A stretch of 64,000 nt of DNA from Cercis canadensis. Taxonomy: Eukaryota > Streptophyta > Magnoliopsida > Fabales > Fabaceae. The DNA lies in contig QAOA01004151.1 of assembly GCA_003255065.1 (NCBI GenBank), positions 599,769-663,768 on the forward strand, in the 5' to 3' direction. Under the pieces are notes generated by a model. That model made no database searches and was not told where the DNA came from. It worked only from the letters and a program-made list of their open reading frames with translations. Both the position numbers and the translations under genes were made by a program. Below, piece after piece: positions 22,188-34,000 of this stretch; the first letter of the stretch is position 1, and each line of letters starts with the position of its first letter.

Positions 22188-22380
22188 CATTTTTTTTTTT
22201 TTTTACATCCAAGGTATCTCCACACCTTTTGGACATAAGACTAATCCTTGTTTGTGACAGGAGCAATAATTAGTAAATCCCTCTCAATAAGTGCGACTCT
22301 AAGGATTCGAACTCAGGACCTTTGGTTTAAAATGTCTTAAGGCTCAGCCTGCTTCCATTGAGCCAACATCTTGTTGGTTG
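22188..22380 (-). mobile_element. tRNA-derived SINE with a 9-bp target duplication
   Basis: Read on the minus strand, the 193-bp element has an A-box-like TTGGCTCAATGGAAG, a B-box GAGTTCGAATCC and an A-rich 3' tail (the T run at 22190-22204 on the plus strand). ATGAATGGT flanks it on both sides (22179-22187 and 22381-22389). A second member of the family lies at 52997-53187, also minus. Internal pol III boxes, an A tail and a target duplication establish a tRNA-type SINE. It sits at the junction of a tandem duplication, which partly explains the flanking match, but the two features agree. Confidence 0.8.
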
Positions 22381-22428
22381 ATGAATGGTAGTTTAGATGT
22401 GCTCCTAGCAAGGGTTGGATTAGAAATA

Positions 22429-23383
22429 GGCTTATTGGCACTTTAGGTCATTCTGTTTTATCGATTTTTACAAGTCGGTCCCCTATTTTTAAAAGTAAAC
22501 AATTTAGTCCTTGTGTTTTACTTAGTTTGACAGTTTTAGTGCTCCCGTTAATCAACTAAAGGGTCAATCTAATGGTATGTTGACGTGGCATAGAAAAAAT
22601 AGTTTTTTTTTTTAATTTTATATTGTTATCATGCTGATGTGGTACAGAGAAAATAAATTTTAAATGTTAAATAACCATTTAAGCATAATTAACAAAAAAA
22701 AAGTTTTTTATTGTTAAATAATCATTTTAGATTTTTTTTTATAAAATTCAAGTAGATAAAAGAAAAATTTAGATCGTAAAAAAAAAATTATATTTTTTCA
22801 TATTAATTCTATAAGAGATATCATTTTATATTTTTTTTTTTATAAAATTCAAGTAGATAAAAGAAAAATTTAGATCAAGTAAGACATGTAAAAAAAAATT
22901 TATATTTTTTCATATTAATTCTATAAGAGATTCTACCAAAAATTTCAAATAAGATTATCTAATCTAAATTTTTTTTGATTGTTTGAACTTTATGAAAAAA
23001 TTTGAAATTTTGGTAGAATCGCGTCTGAAACTAATTTAAAAAAATCTGAATTCTTTTTTATTTGCTTGAATTTTATGAAAAAATTTAAAATAATTATTTA
23101 ACAATAAAAACTCATTTTTTTTGTTAATTATGACTTAATTATACTTAAAAGGTTATTTAACATTTAAAAATTACTTTTTTTGTGCCACATCGGCATGATA
23201 ATAATAAAAAAAAATTATCTGTGCCACATCAGCATGCTACTAGATTAACTGTTTGGTTGACTAATGAGAGGATTAAAATTGTCAAACTCAGTAAAACATG
23301 AGGACTAAATCGTTCACTTTTAAAAATGGGAGACTGACTCAAAATAATCGGTAAAACAGAGGAACCAAAACTGCCAATAAACC
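22429..23383. mobile_element. long-TIR (MULE-like) non-autonomous DNA transposon
   Basis: The two ends are inverted repeats for more than 350 bp. Both start GG(C/T)TTATTGGCA(C/G)TTT and share TAAAAGTRAACRATTTAGTCC, then TGTTTTACT(T/G)AGTTTGACA, GATGTGGCACA-like and TTAAATAACC blocks. The centre (about 22730-22990) holds two direct copies of a 100-bp AT-rich unit (ATAAAATTCAAGTAGATAAA). There is no transposase. Comparison with the intact tandem unit at 21983-22187 shows the insertion point after GGATTAGAAATA; the 9-bp flanks are only partly alike (about five of nine), as in an old insertion. Confidence 0.7.
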
Positions 23384-23545
23384 TTAAATAATGTATATGC
23401 AATTTTATTAATGACATGCTTTTTACTAAAATATAGAGAGTCATTACTTAAGTTTATTATAAATATACTCTTCAGATTTTAATAATTACTAATCAAAGAA
23501 AATTCACTAATTTATTTCAAAACTTATTAATTATTCATTTTTTTA

Positions 23546-24840
23546 AGTGCTTAGTATAACTCATGTCGTATATCTGATCATTTACTTCATAGTCACTTAT
23601 TTCTTAATTTATATGACAAGTGAATAATTTTCTTTTTCAACACACGGTTGATAAACTTTACATAAATGACTAAATTTTATTTTTTTTAAAAAAATAACAG
23701 ATTTAATCTACATAACTCAAATTTAATTTGTATCATAATATACATATTGCAAATAAATAAAGGTTTAGCATGTAAAACATGAGGACCCAATAAACACATC
23801 TCCTCAGAAATATCAGAAATCAGTTACCTTTAACCTTGCCACTTAAACTCTTTCTTTTTTCCAATCGTTTTCTCTAAGACTCAGTCCCTTTTGAAAGTCC
23901 TAAATATTACACCTCCAATAAATAATGGACATATGTAGGTGACATGGAAGGGGATAGGTGGTTTTTGTAATAATTTAGTTTGTGCCTAGTTGTTTGAGTA
24001 AATTTTGTTTTGACCCCTACAAATTAATGTTATTAATAAATTATCACCTTTTTTAAGACAATTTTTAAAATAGTGCCGTTTTAGTAGTTGTACTTTATAC
24101 ACGCAGGCCTCCTTTTTCGGAGCTTTTGCTTCTTTTCTCCAAACCCACTCTGAAATTCCTACGATCCGAAACAATTACAATTTGGTTCCCTTTCTTTTTT
24201 AGTTTTTTTTTAATTTACATTTATTTACTCTCTTTTTTTTTTTTTTTTTTAGTTAAGTGGAAAATTGGGAGTCATCAAAAACTTAAGAAAAGTCTCTTAA
24301 ACCTATACCTCTCTTTATTATTAAATGGACGAAAGTGATTGCTCTGGTTTAGGATTTTATTTGTGGCCAATATGTAATTAACATATAAATCAATTATCCA
24401 CCTTGTACTATTCACATAGCAAATCAAAGCTTGCCACGTGTACAATCAAGCTGGGTTACTTGTGGCAACTAAGTCGTATCCCATAACAATATGAAAATAA
24501 AACAACTAATTTGCTTTGATTTGACCAACAAAAGTCAACTTCTTTTCCTCAAAATCTATATTCTAGGCCCCAAAATCTCTTCCCCCTTCTTAAATTTAAC
24601 CCATTATTTGCTCTTCAAATTACAGCATCAGCACAGGCTAGGCTCACTTCACTCTATTCTATTTCACTTGCACAAATCGTAATCAGCCTTTCATATAAAA
24701 CGAGGAGGGAAAGAAAGAAAGGAAGCGTCACAGGGGCAAAAACTAACACTAATACCACAAATTTCAAAGTTACTATATCTCTCTCTGCTGTGCCCCCAAC
24801 TCTGCTTCAAATTCAAGCTGTCTTTTTTATTTCTCTCTCT
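23546..24840. other. intergenic and distal XPO1 upstream region
   Basis: AT-rich DNA without a supported gene. The final part is the presumed XPO1 promoter region. Short frames here (for example 24126-24338) consist of T-rich low-complexity sequence. Confidence 0.45.
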
Positions 24841-25064
24841 CTATATATAAGAGTCTAAACCTCCTCTCCCTCGCTCCCTCGCTCCCTCGCTTTCTCAAAC
24901 CAAATCCCTCTAGAATCTCTCGCGCTCTTCTCCTCTTCTCTTCTGTTTCTTTCTAGAATCACTGTTTTTTTTTTTCCCTTCTCTTCTAGGGTTTTTGCTG
25001 GTCGTACAGATTCTAGGGTTTATCAGTGTGTGAGTCCCCTGTGGTTGGTGGGTGATTCTTCACT
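24841..25064 (+). promoter_or_regulatory. XPO1 core promoter and 5' leader
   Basis: A TATATATAA TATA-box candidate lies at 24843-24850 in a CT-rich context. It is followed by a TCGCTCCC tandem (24870-24891) and two inverse telo-boxes, TAGGGTTT at 24987-24994 and 25014-25021, before the start codon at 25065. Telo-boxes in leaders are common in plant genes expressed in dividing cells. No ATG lies between the second telo-box and the chosen start. Confidence 0.55.
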
Positions 25065-28000
25065 ATGGCGGCCGAGAAGCTTAGAGATTTGAGCCAGCCG
25101 ATTGATGTGCCCTTGCTCGATGCCACTGTTGCTGCCTTCTATGGCACCGGATCTAAGGAAGAGGTCAGGGGATGTTTCCGTTTTACTTTCTCTTCAATTT
25201 ATTTTTGCCTTATTGGGAAGGGCGGGAATGGAGGGCAATTGGGATACTGGTTCAGTGTTTTTTCAGTTTGAGTTAGTGTAGTGGATTGTTATTCAGTATG
25301 GTTGTGGAGAGTTTTAGTCCTTCCTTTTTGTTTGGTATCCGAGAATGTGTGAGATAGTGAAAGGATACGAAACTGATAATGTTAGGGTTTAATACTTGTA
25401 ACCTTGTACTTTTCTGGGTTTTTCATTGGGCGGGTTGTTGTATGTGGGCATTGGTTCACCATAAATAAACTGTTATAGAGATTTTTTTTTTGAAGTAATT
25501 GTTTTGACTTTTGGTGTTTGTACTTTTGCTGGGATAGTATTTATTCCGAGGCTCTAAGTTGGTTTACTAACAAATTTTGGGAAACAAAGTTGGGGGTTTC
25601 TCTATAAAGTCTGATTTTTAATTAGCTGATAGAGTCTAAGCGGCATTTCTGAAATTTTTTTATACTCGTTTGAATTGATTAGATAATTAAGTTTTCTCAG
25701 TTATATTGCATATGTAAATTGAGATATAGTCTGCCCAACTTGTTATCCTAACACTCTCCTGACTGCTGAGATTTTGAACTTTCAAATTATTGAATGAACT
25801 CATTTGGGGTGAAACCATCAACCATCTCAATTGTAAAATTGGGTTTCCTGTTTTTGATTAATGTGATATTACATCGAACTAGCATCACTTTAGCTGATTA
25901 ATATGAATGTTGCTTACTTTGTTAATATGGATTGTACCATTGTCTTCCATATTGGGTGTGACAATTTCCGTTATTAAAACATATGTTCCTGTTGGCAGAT
26001 AATTGTTGTGTTGTCTTTTAAAGCCTGGCAATTTCTGTAACAGTTTTTTAATTTTTGATTATGCAGAGAAGTGCAGCCGACCAGATATTGCGTGACTTGC
26101 AAAATAATCCAGACATGTGGCTTCAAGTCATGCATGTCTTACAAAACTCACATAATCTAAACACCAAGTTCTTTGCCTTACAGGTTAGTTTATTTAATGA
26201 TGTCTACAGCAGTATGCAAAAAAAAGTGATGCCTACCGGTATTTCTGTAATGTTATGTGGGTAAATAGCTAATGTGAATTCCTTTTACATGTCTAACAAA
26301 TTAAGTGGATTTACTTCTGTCCCAAATCCCTCCTCCACCCCCACCCCCACCAAAAAAGAAAAAAAAATAGAAACTTTTGGATATACCACTTAAAGTATTG
26401 TTTTCATCTTTTGTTTTTGAGGGATTTTCTGACTACTTGCATCTGCTATAAAGAATGTTGAGGGTCCATGAGCAAAGCGTGCTAGATTATATGGTATGCC
26501 CCAATGAATATTCCCTTGACTACAACTGTTCTCTAGAGGAACAGGATCCACTGATAATACCTCATTAGGCTTTATAAAAACCATGTGATCTTATTTTTTG
26601 TTGTTTGTTCATGGTAACTTGGGGGTGCTGATATTAGGGGCTGGATTTGAATCTGTTATATATATCTAATATCTGAAGAGCATTATTCTTTACATACCAT
26701 AAGTATATTAGTGGATGGAAAGTGTTTTGGAAGACCAAATGATCATGATAATGTCAGCAGCAGAATGACCTATCATAAGAAACCAGTAGAACTATGGTAT
26801 TGTGAAACTTATGTAGAGCCAATACAAAATTAATCTCAGCATAGGTCCAAAAGTTTGAGAAGTTGATATTGGTGTCAATCGTAGCACTATCCATAATGTG
26901 TATGGTTTGTGTTGTACAGCTCAAGATATATGTGCTAGGTTGATCGATTAGTAATGCATAATATAGGAAAGCACTTTTACTTTAGAAGATTTTTACTTAG
27001 GTTTTTATCAAAAAAGTACTTAAAAAGATTTTTCAGTAGGTGCATCAGTTGTAATTTTGTGAGATTTAAGCAGAAGTACTTGAAGCCTAGGTTTAAATGT
27101 TGACAAACTTGTATGCTAGCTTGAATAGAATCCATTTGTTTGCACATCCTTTAGTTGCCAAAGTGCTCATTGCAACAGTAATCTTCTTGTGTCTGTGTTA
27201 AATAGGATTATTCACTGGTTTACTTATTGCGCATTTTTTTCCTTTGGACCAACTACTATACTGATGGCTTTTATTTTTTGTCCTTTGGAACCAGCTGATT
27301 GTCAGTGCAGTGTCTTTGGAAGCAACAAGTTTAGGTGTTAAACTAGGTTTTAATTTGTTATGAGAATCTTAGTTTTATGTGCCTTTCATAGTATATATTT
27401 TTTTCTCTGTGCTTGTACATACAGGTTCTAGAAGGCGTGATTAAATATAGATGGAATGCATTGCCTGTTGAGCAGCGAGATGGAATGAAAAATTTCATCT
27501 CTGATGTTATTGTACAGGTAATAGTCATATGTATATTTCTGGAGAAAGCAAAAGATTGAGTTAGTCTGACTTTATAGTTCATCTTTTGTCAGTACTTATA
27601 GCTTTTCTTCATCTTTGGTCCCACATATTTTTCTTAAACAGCTTTCTAGCAATGAGGCCTCATTTCGAGTGGAAAGGTTGTATGTCAACAAACTCAATAT
27701 TATATTAGTTCAGGTAAAAGTATCACAGTTATCTACCATTTCCATGATGAATTATTCTTGTGGGTTTCACAATTGGTTATTTAGTGCATATGTTATATCC
27801 TCCTTTTAAGCTGCTTATAGGAAGTTTTCCCTTTTTATCCCCTAATAATTTTTTGGGAAAATTCGGGCTGGAGCTTTTGTTGAACTTTAGAACCCATAAG
27901 AATATTAACTACCTTTTCAACTGAATAACAACTATTCCCTTTTTGGGTCTTACAAATTTTCAAGTCTTTCTTTTCACTCATTTCTCATTTTTTTAGCCAG

Positions 28001-31000
28001 TGGCTCATTATTACAATTTCATTTATCTGGATGAAAAAAAATTATTTTCTGCAGTTTTCTTCTAATTTTCTTGTGGTGGTTTTGGATGTCTTTTGCCCTT
28101 CCTTCATCATAAACCTGAATTGCAAAACTTTCTTTGCATTACATTATTGTTAGTAATGATTTTGGCTTTCTTTGGTATCTATGCATGAATTTGTGCAGTT
28201 CAGAGATGTATAAAATGTTATATATATATATCTAATATGCAGATTTTGAAGCATGAGTGGCCTGCACGATGGCGGAGCTTCATTCCTGACCTTGTTTCGG
28301 CAGCTAAGACTAGTGAAACAATTTGTGAGAATTGTATGGCTATATTGAAAGTAAGTTCATCCTACTTATTTGCCTTAGATTTGGTTCCTTGTATCCATGA
28401 TTGACGTAAAAATGTTTTCTGTCAGCTTCTGAGTGAAGAGGTTTTTGATTTTTCAAGAGGAGAGATGACTCAGCAGAAGATAAAAGAGCTTAAACAGTCA
28501 TTGAACAGGTAACTGTTGATGGTTTTATATGGACTAGAAGTTTCATGTGACATGATATTCATGGTTGCTATTTTGATTCTTTTAAGTTAGGGGTTGTCTT
28601 GGGAAATTTTGAGTTTTAATTATCTGTTTTACAGGAATAGATTTACATGACTGTTACTTTTGAAAAATCACGACTTATTGTGAACTATTTAATTACTGGA
28701 TCACTGTTGAAGTATTTTATTGGTTGAAAGACTAGCTTGAGTGGCTAAAGTAATTGATGATAATTGTGCGGTGGGAGGAAGACTGGGCAGAGGTGAAAGG
28801 TTTAGGGTGGGGTGATTGATTGAAAAGGCTTGGGCTTTAATGTGTAATGGCTTTTGCATTCAAGAGAAATAATGTCCTCCCTTTTGGAGTATTTATATGG
28901 CTATTTCTCAGTGTATTGGTGAGTCAGATGCCTTCCCCATACAAATGTGCCGAGGACAACATGGTGCCATAGTTCTACTTGTGCATCAATGTAACATAAT
29001 TATGCTTGGCTAGGCTATGGCTTTGACGTGATTTTGATGCCTGAAGAGGACAATGTCTGCAACATTTGTCAGGAACCAGGCAATGTTTGTGGTGTATTGG
29101 TACTGAGTGCTGATTTCTGTAGATGATTGGGAGCTAATCTGGGCATTTCTTTTTTGGCTATGAGCTAACCTGGGCTTGGTGCAGATAAATCTGTGCTTAT
29201 CTCCTTTTATCTTCTGTCTTCCCTCCTATTTATGTTTTGCAAGCTGACTGAGATAAGGGTTTTATTTGTTTTCATGAAACATTGTGGAGGAGGCAAATTA
29301 TATGTAGCTGAATTTAGGCCTTTGCCTTGTAGGCCTAATAAACGGTTGCTCTAGAAGTATTGTTTTGCTGAAGCTATTCTTTGAATCATGGGTTTGTTTG
29401 GTTTGCAACTTTTTTATCTTACAATGAAGGTCAATTCCTACCCACCCCCCCCAACCCCCCAACACACACCAAATAACTTCTAATCATGGATAACTTTTAT
29501 AGTGCCTGAAATAGATGGAGCCACAATGAATATAAATTTGTCAGAATGCTTTTTGTATTTGTTTGTGATGTAGAGATGATTTCTGAAGCAATTTTTCTTT
29601 TTGGCTTGCTTTAGTTTCATAGTTCCCTCTAGAACTTTTATGTACTGGTTTGACATACTTGTTGTTTGGATATGGGTTATTGCTTCTTTACCAGGCCTTG
29701 GTCATTTATACTTACTGCTTTATCATTGAACGTGATTTTCCTATGCTTATTTCCTATGAAGTGTCTATGTTTTCCTAAGAATTATACTTGGATGTTTGCA
29801 GTGAATTTCAGCTCATACACGAGTTATGCTTGTATGTGCTATCAGCGTCTCAAAGGACTGAACTCATACGTGCAACACTGTCTACATTGCATGCCTTCCT
29901 CTCATGGATTCCCTTGGGTTATATATTTGAATCACCATTGGTGGGCACAGTTTTTTACAGCATATGTAATACCTCTATAACAGAATTCACTCAAATTTGA
30001 AAGGCTTTGATATTTCTTTCCTTTACAGCTCGAGACGCTCCTAAAATTTTTTCCAATTCCAGCGTATCGGAATCTGACATTACAATGTTTGACAGAGGTA
30101 AGTTCCATCTTTTTTTCTTTTTAAGTTTTAACTGAAATTTTCAAGATCATTATTCATTTTTTGGTGTTTACAGGTGGCAGCCCTTAACTTTGGGAATTAC
30201 TATGATGTGCAGTATGTTAAGATGTATAACATATTCATGGTGCAGTTGCAGGTGGGTTTTGATGGGTTTCCTTTCTGTACCATATGCTTCTTCTTTCCTT
30301 TGCCTCAATTTAGTTCTCTATTTGGTATTTATTAGTATTTTATTGTGTTATATTTTGGAGCTTTATTTTGAGCATAATTTTTTGTTGTTAATTTTTGGAT
30401 GATGTATGGTTTAATGTATAGAGCATACTCCCATCCACTACAAATATACCTGAGGCTTATGCACATGGTTCCAGTGAGGAACAAGTAAGTGCTTTGTAAT
30501 TTGCTGAAATAAGGAGACTTATTTGCTTATTTACTTGTGTATTATCTGCCTGACCTTGGTTCTTTGTTTCTTTTATTTAGGCATTTATACAGAACTTGGC
30601 ACTGTTCTTCACTTCATTTTACAAGGTAAAATTTCTTTTATTTGTTGTATGCCTTTTTGTATTCTTTTTTTGTGTGCATATATAATCATCAAAGAACATG
30701 ATTGAACTGTGTGAAAGATAACCATGTTGAGCCATTTTGTGGGTGATTTCCTTAAAACTCATTATGATAGTCCATGTTTTGGAAAAAGCCTTGTTGCTTC
30801 ATATTGCCCATAAATGCATCTATAGTTGAGCATTTCTGCAAAATATAATGCTCAAAATTTGTTAAAGTTATATTTCAGGTTATTTTCTGGATCCTGTAGT
30901 GGACTTAACCTGCTTTTTGATGACGAGTCTCTAATGTTTCCGATGAATATTATAGTCGACTGTATCAGTCCATTGCATGCATGGGGCTTATTCAAGAATA

Positions 31001-34000
31001 AACCCAGCTTCAGTTATCTTGAATTTTGGTGTCTAGAGTTGCTGTTCTATTTCTGTATGGTTTTTTGTTTTGTTTTGACCTCCTTTATGTCTTAAATAAT
31101 TTTTTTTTTAGTTGCTTTCCAGGTATTCAATTCTCTATTAATGTTGCTTATGATAATTTTTTTTTTTATGCAGTCTCACATTCGAACTCTGGAATCCACT
31201 CAAGATAATATAGCTGCTTTGCTACTTGGTCTTGAATATCTTATCAACATTTCATACGTGGATGATACTGAGGTTTTTAAGGTATGGTTATATTGACAAC
31301 TTGACACATGTCTCTTCTCTGTGTGCATGTGTCTTCTTTATGAATATCCAAACTTACTATCATGTGTATGTCTGATAGAGCACTTTCTCTATCTCTCTTA
31401 TTTGACGGTTTGTCTGTATGTGCATAATTATGTGTCCCTCCTGTTCTGAATAACCTAGACTCATGTTGTACTTGGTTGTTAAAATAATAGGTCTGTTTGG
31501 ACTACTGGAATCTTTTGGTATTGGAGCTGTTTGAGGCACACCATAATCTGGAGAATCCTGCAGTAGCTGCAAACATGATGGGACTTCAGGTGCTGTCTCA
31601 TTGATGATATGTCTCATTTGATATTTTGTTGTCATCATTTGAAGGATGGTACCTATGTAGTGTGCATGAAAGTGTTAAATGTCTTTTTAATTGAATCAGC
31701 AGGTGCCAGTGATGATTCCTGGCATGGTTGATGGTCACGGTTCACAGCTTGTTCAGCGACGGCAGCTTTATGCTGGTCCTATGTCAAAGTTGAGAATGCT
31801 TATGATCTGTCGTATGGCTAAGCCAGAAGAGGTGCTTATAGTTGAAGATGAAAATGGGAATATTGTCCGTGAAACCATGAAGGACAATGATGTTCTTGTT
31901 CAATATAAGGTAATTAGGTGGAGTGACTTCTGCCAGAGTTTAGTATCTATTAGTAATACTAAGAGGTACATGGAAAGAACCTAGATTCTTATGCTAGAGA
32001 CATTTTCATCTGGATATTATGTTCTGATAGATAGTCGATACAAGATATTATCAAGTTTTGGAAAGCTTCCATGATTACTTTTTGTGGTTAATCAAAGTTC
32101 AATTGTGCAGATTATGAGGGAGACTCTTATCTACTTGTCACATCTTGATCATGAGGATACTGAAAAACAGGTAAGTGATTCTGAAAGCACTGGTCCTTTA
32201 GTCGCTTTAAAGGAATATGTTGTTCCTTTTTCTTAGTTTATTGGAATAATACAGACACTCTGTACATTATTATTGTTTTGCATAAGATTGGTTTTTTTTT
32301 TTTTTATGAGATGGTAAAATCGGAATATCAGTTTTAGTTGCTTCTTGAAATATAAGATTGATTATCTGGATTTTAATTGAAAAGCAATAAAACCAACTTG
32401 GATCTAATTTCTCTCTTTTTTTTGGTTGATTGGTGTGATGTACTAGCTACCTGTGAAATTGTTGCACTTTTGTGCCTATATAGCAATTTGATATAGTTGT
32501 CTCCTTTATTGTTTTAAAATGCAGATGCTGAAGAAATTAAGTAAACAACTGAGTGGTGAGGATTGGACATGGAACAACTTGAACACTCTTTGCTGGGCTA
32601 TTGGATCTATATCTGGCTCCATGCTGGAAGAACAGGTACCTTGCACTTCATGTTCCATGGTTAAAATTGATATCAGGACCAATATGTATACCCATACTCT
32701 GTTCCTGGTTCAATGATGGTTGTTGAAGAATTATCCCAAGCTGATCTGTTTTGCTAGTTCCACTTCTTTGGATATATGTGATATGAATCTAAATTATGTT
32801 TGGTTAAGCAATAAAATCTCTAGGTTACATAGAAGCAATAGGACTCCAATTTGGTTTCATAGAGTTCTCTGTTTTTAGGATTGTTTGTTTTGGAACTTGG
32901 TCTAATTAATTTTAGTTACTCTGTTTACATTATGAATCTATTCTTATTAGGGCTTCTTCTGTTATTATGGTATATTGTTACTTTAGGATTGTCTTTTATC
33001 ATGATTTTTGAGTTCATTAATGTTTACTTTTATCATGATTTGTGAGAACATTCACGTTTACTTTTATCATGATTTGCTTCCTGTATGTGTTCCTAAAGTG
33101 TTCTTGGTTTTGTGGCAGGAAAACAGGTTTTTGGTTATGGTCATACGTGATTTATTGAATCTATGTGAAATAACAAAGGGAAAAGATAACAAAGCTGTCA
33201 TTGCAAGTAATATCATGTAAGGACTTTATATATACCATTGGTTGTTGAGTTTTCTCCTTTGTTTGCTCATTGTTATAGATTGCATTTTTCATTGTATAAT
33301 ATATAATTGCTTCTGTTGGCAGGTACGTTGTTGGGCAGTATCCACGATTTTTAAGAGCCCATTGGAAGTTTTTAAAAACTGTTGTGAATAAATTGTTTGA
33401 GTTTATGCATGAGACACATCCTGGGGTTCAGGTGATTTATTCTCCTTTGAAGCTTTTATCATTATTGACACGTCTATTTAGGCAATGTCTTATATTTTCA
33501 TTTTATCAGGGGCTTTACTCATGTCAAATTTAAGTAACATAAAACTCCCTGCTTTTTTGTTGTGTTTGTTTTCACCTTGCGTGTAATACAAAAACTTCCA
33601 GTTTTTTTGACGTGTTATTTGTTCCTTGTCTGTCAGGATATGGCCTGTGACACATTTCTGAAAATTGTCCAGAAGTGTAAGCGTAAATTTGTAATTACCC
33701 AGGTAAAATGGGCTACAGATCTCGTCCCGTCTTTTCTGGAATCTTCCATATAGGTTCAATTGTACATGGTAAAATGCATGATTGTTATTTCAGGTTAGTG
33801 AAAACGAGCCATTTGTATCTGAACTTCTGACAGGCCTTCCAACCACCATTGCGGATCTTGAACCCCATCAGATTCACACATTCTATGAATCTGTATGCCT
33901 TTTAGATTTCTTATTTCTTAAGTTCATTGAAAATCTATCTCTGTGTGTATGTATGTATGTATTATAATTGATATTTTATTCTCTTATTTCAGGTTGGTCA

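Noticed and set aside
22295..22320. tRNA-like B box, possible tRNA gene
   Set aside because: No cloverleaf or anticodon arm can be formed; an A tail and target duplication show a SINE instead.
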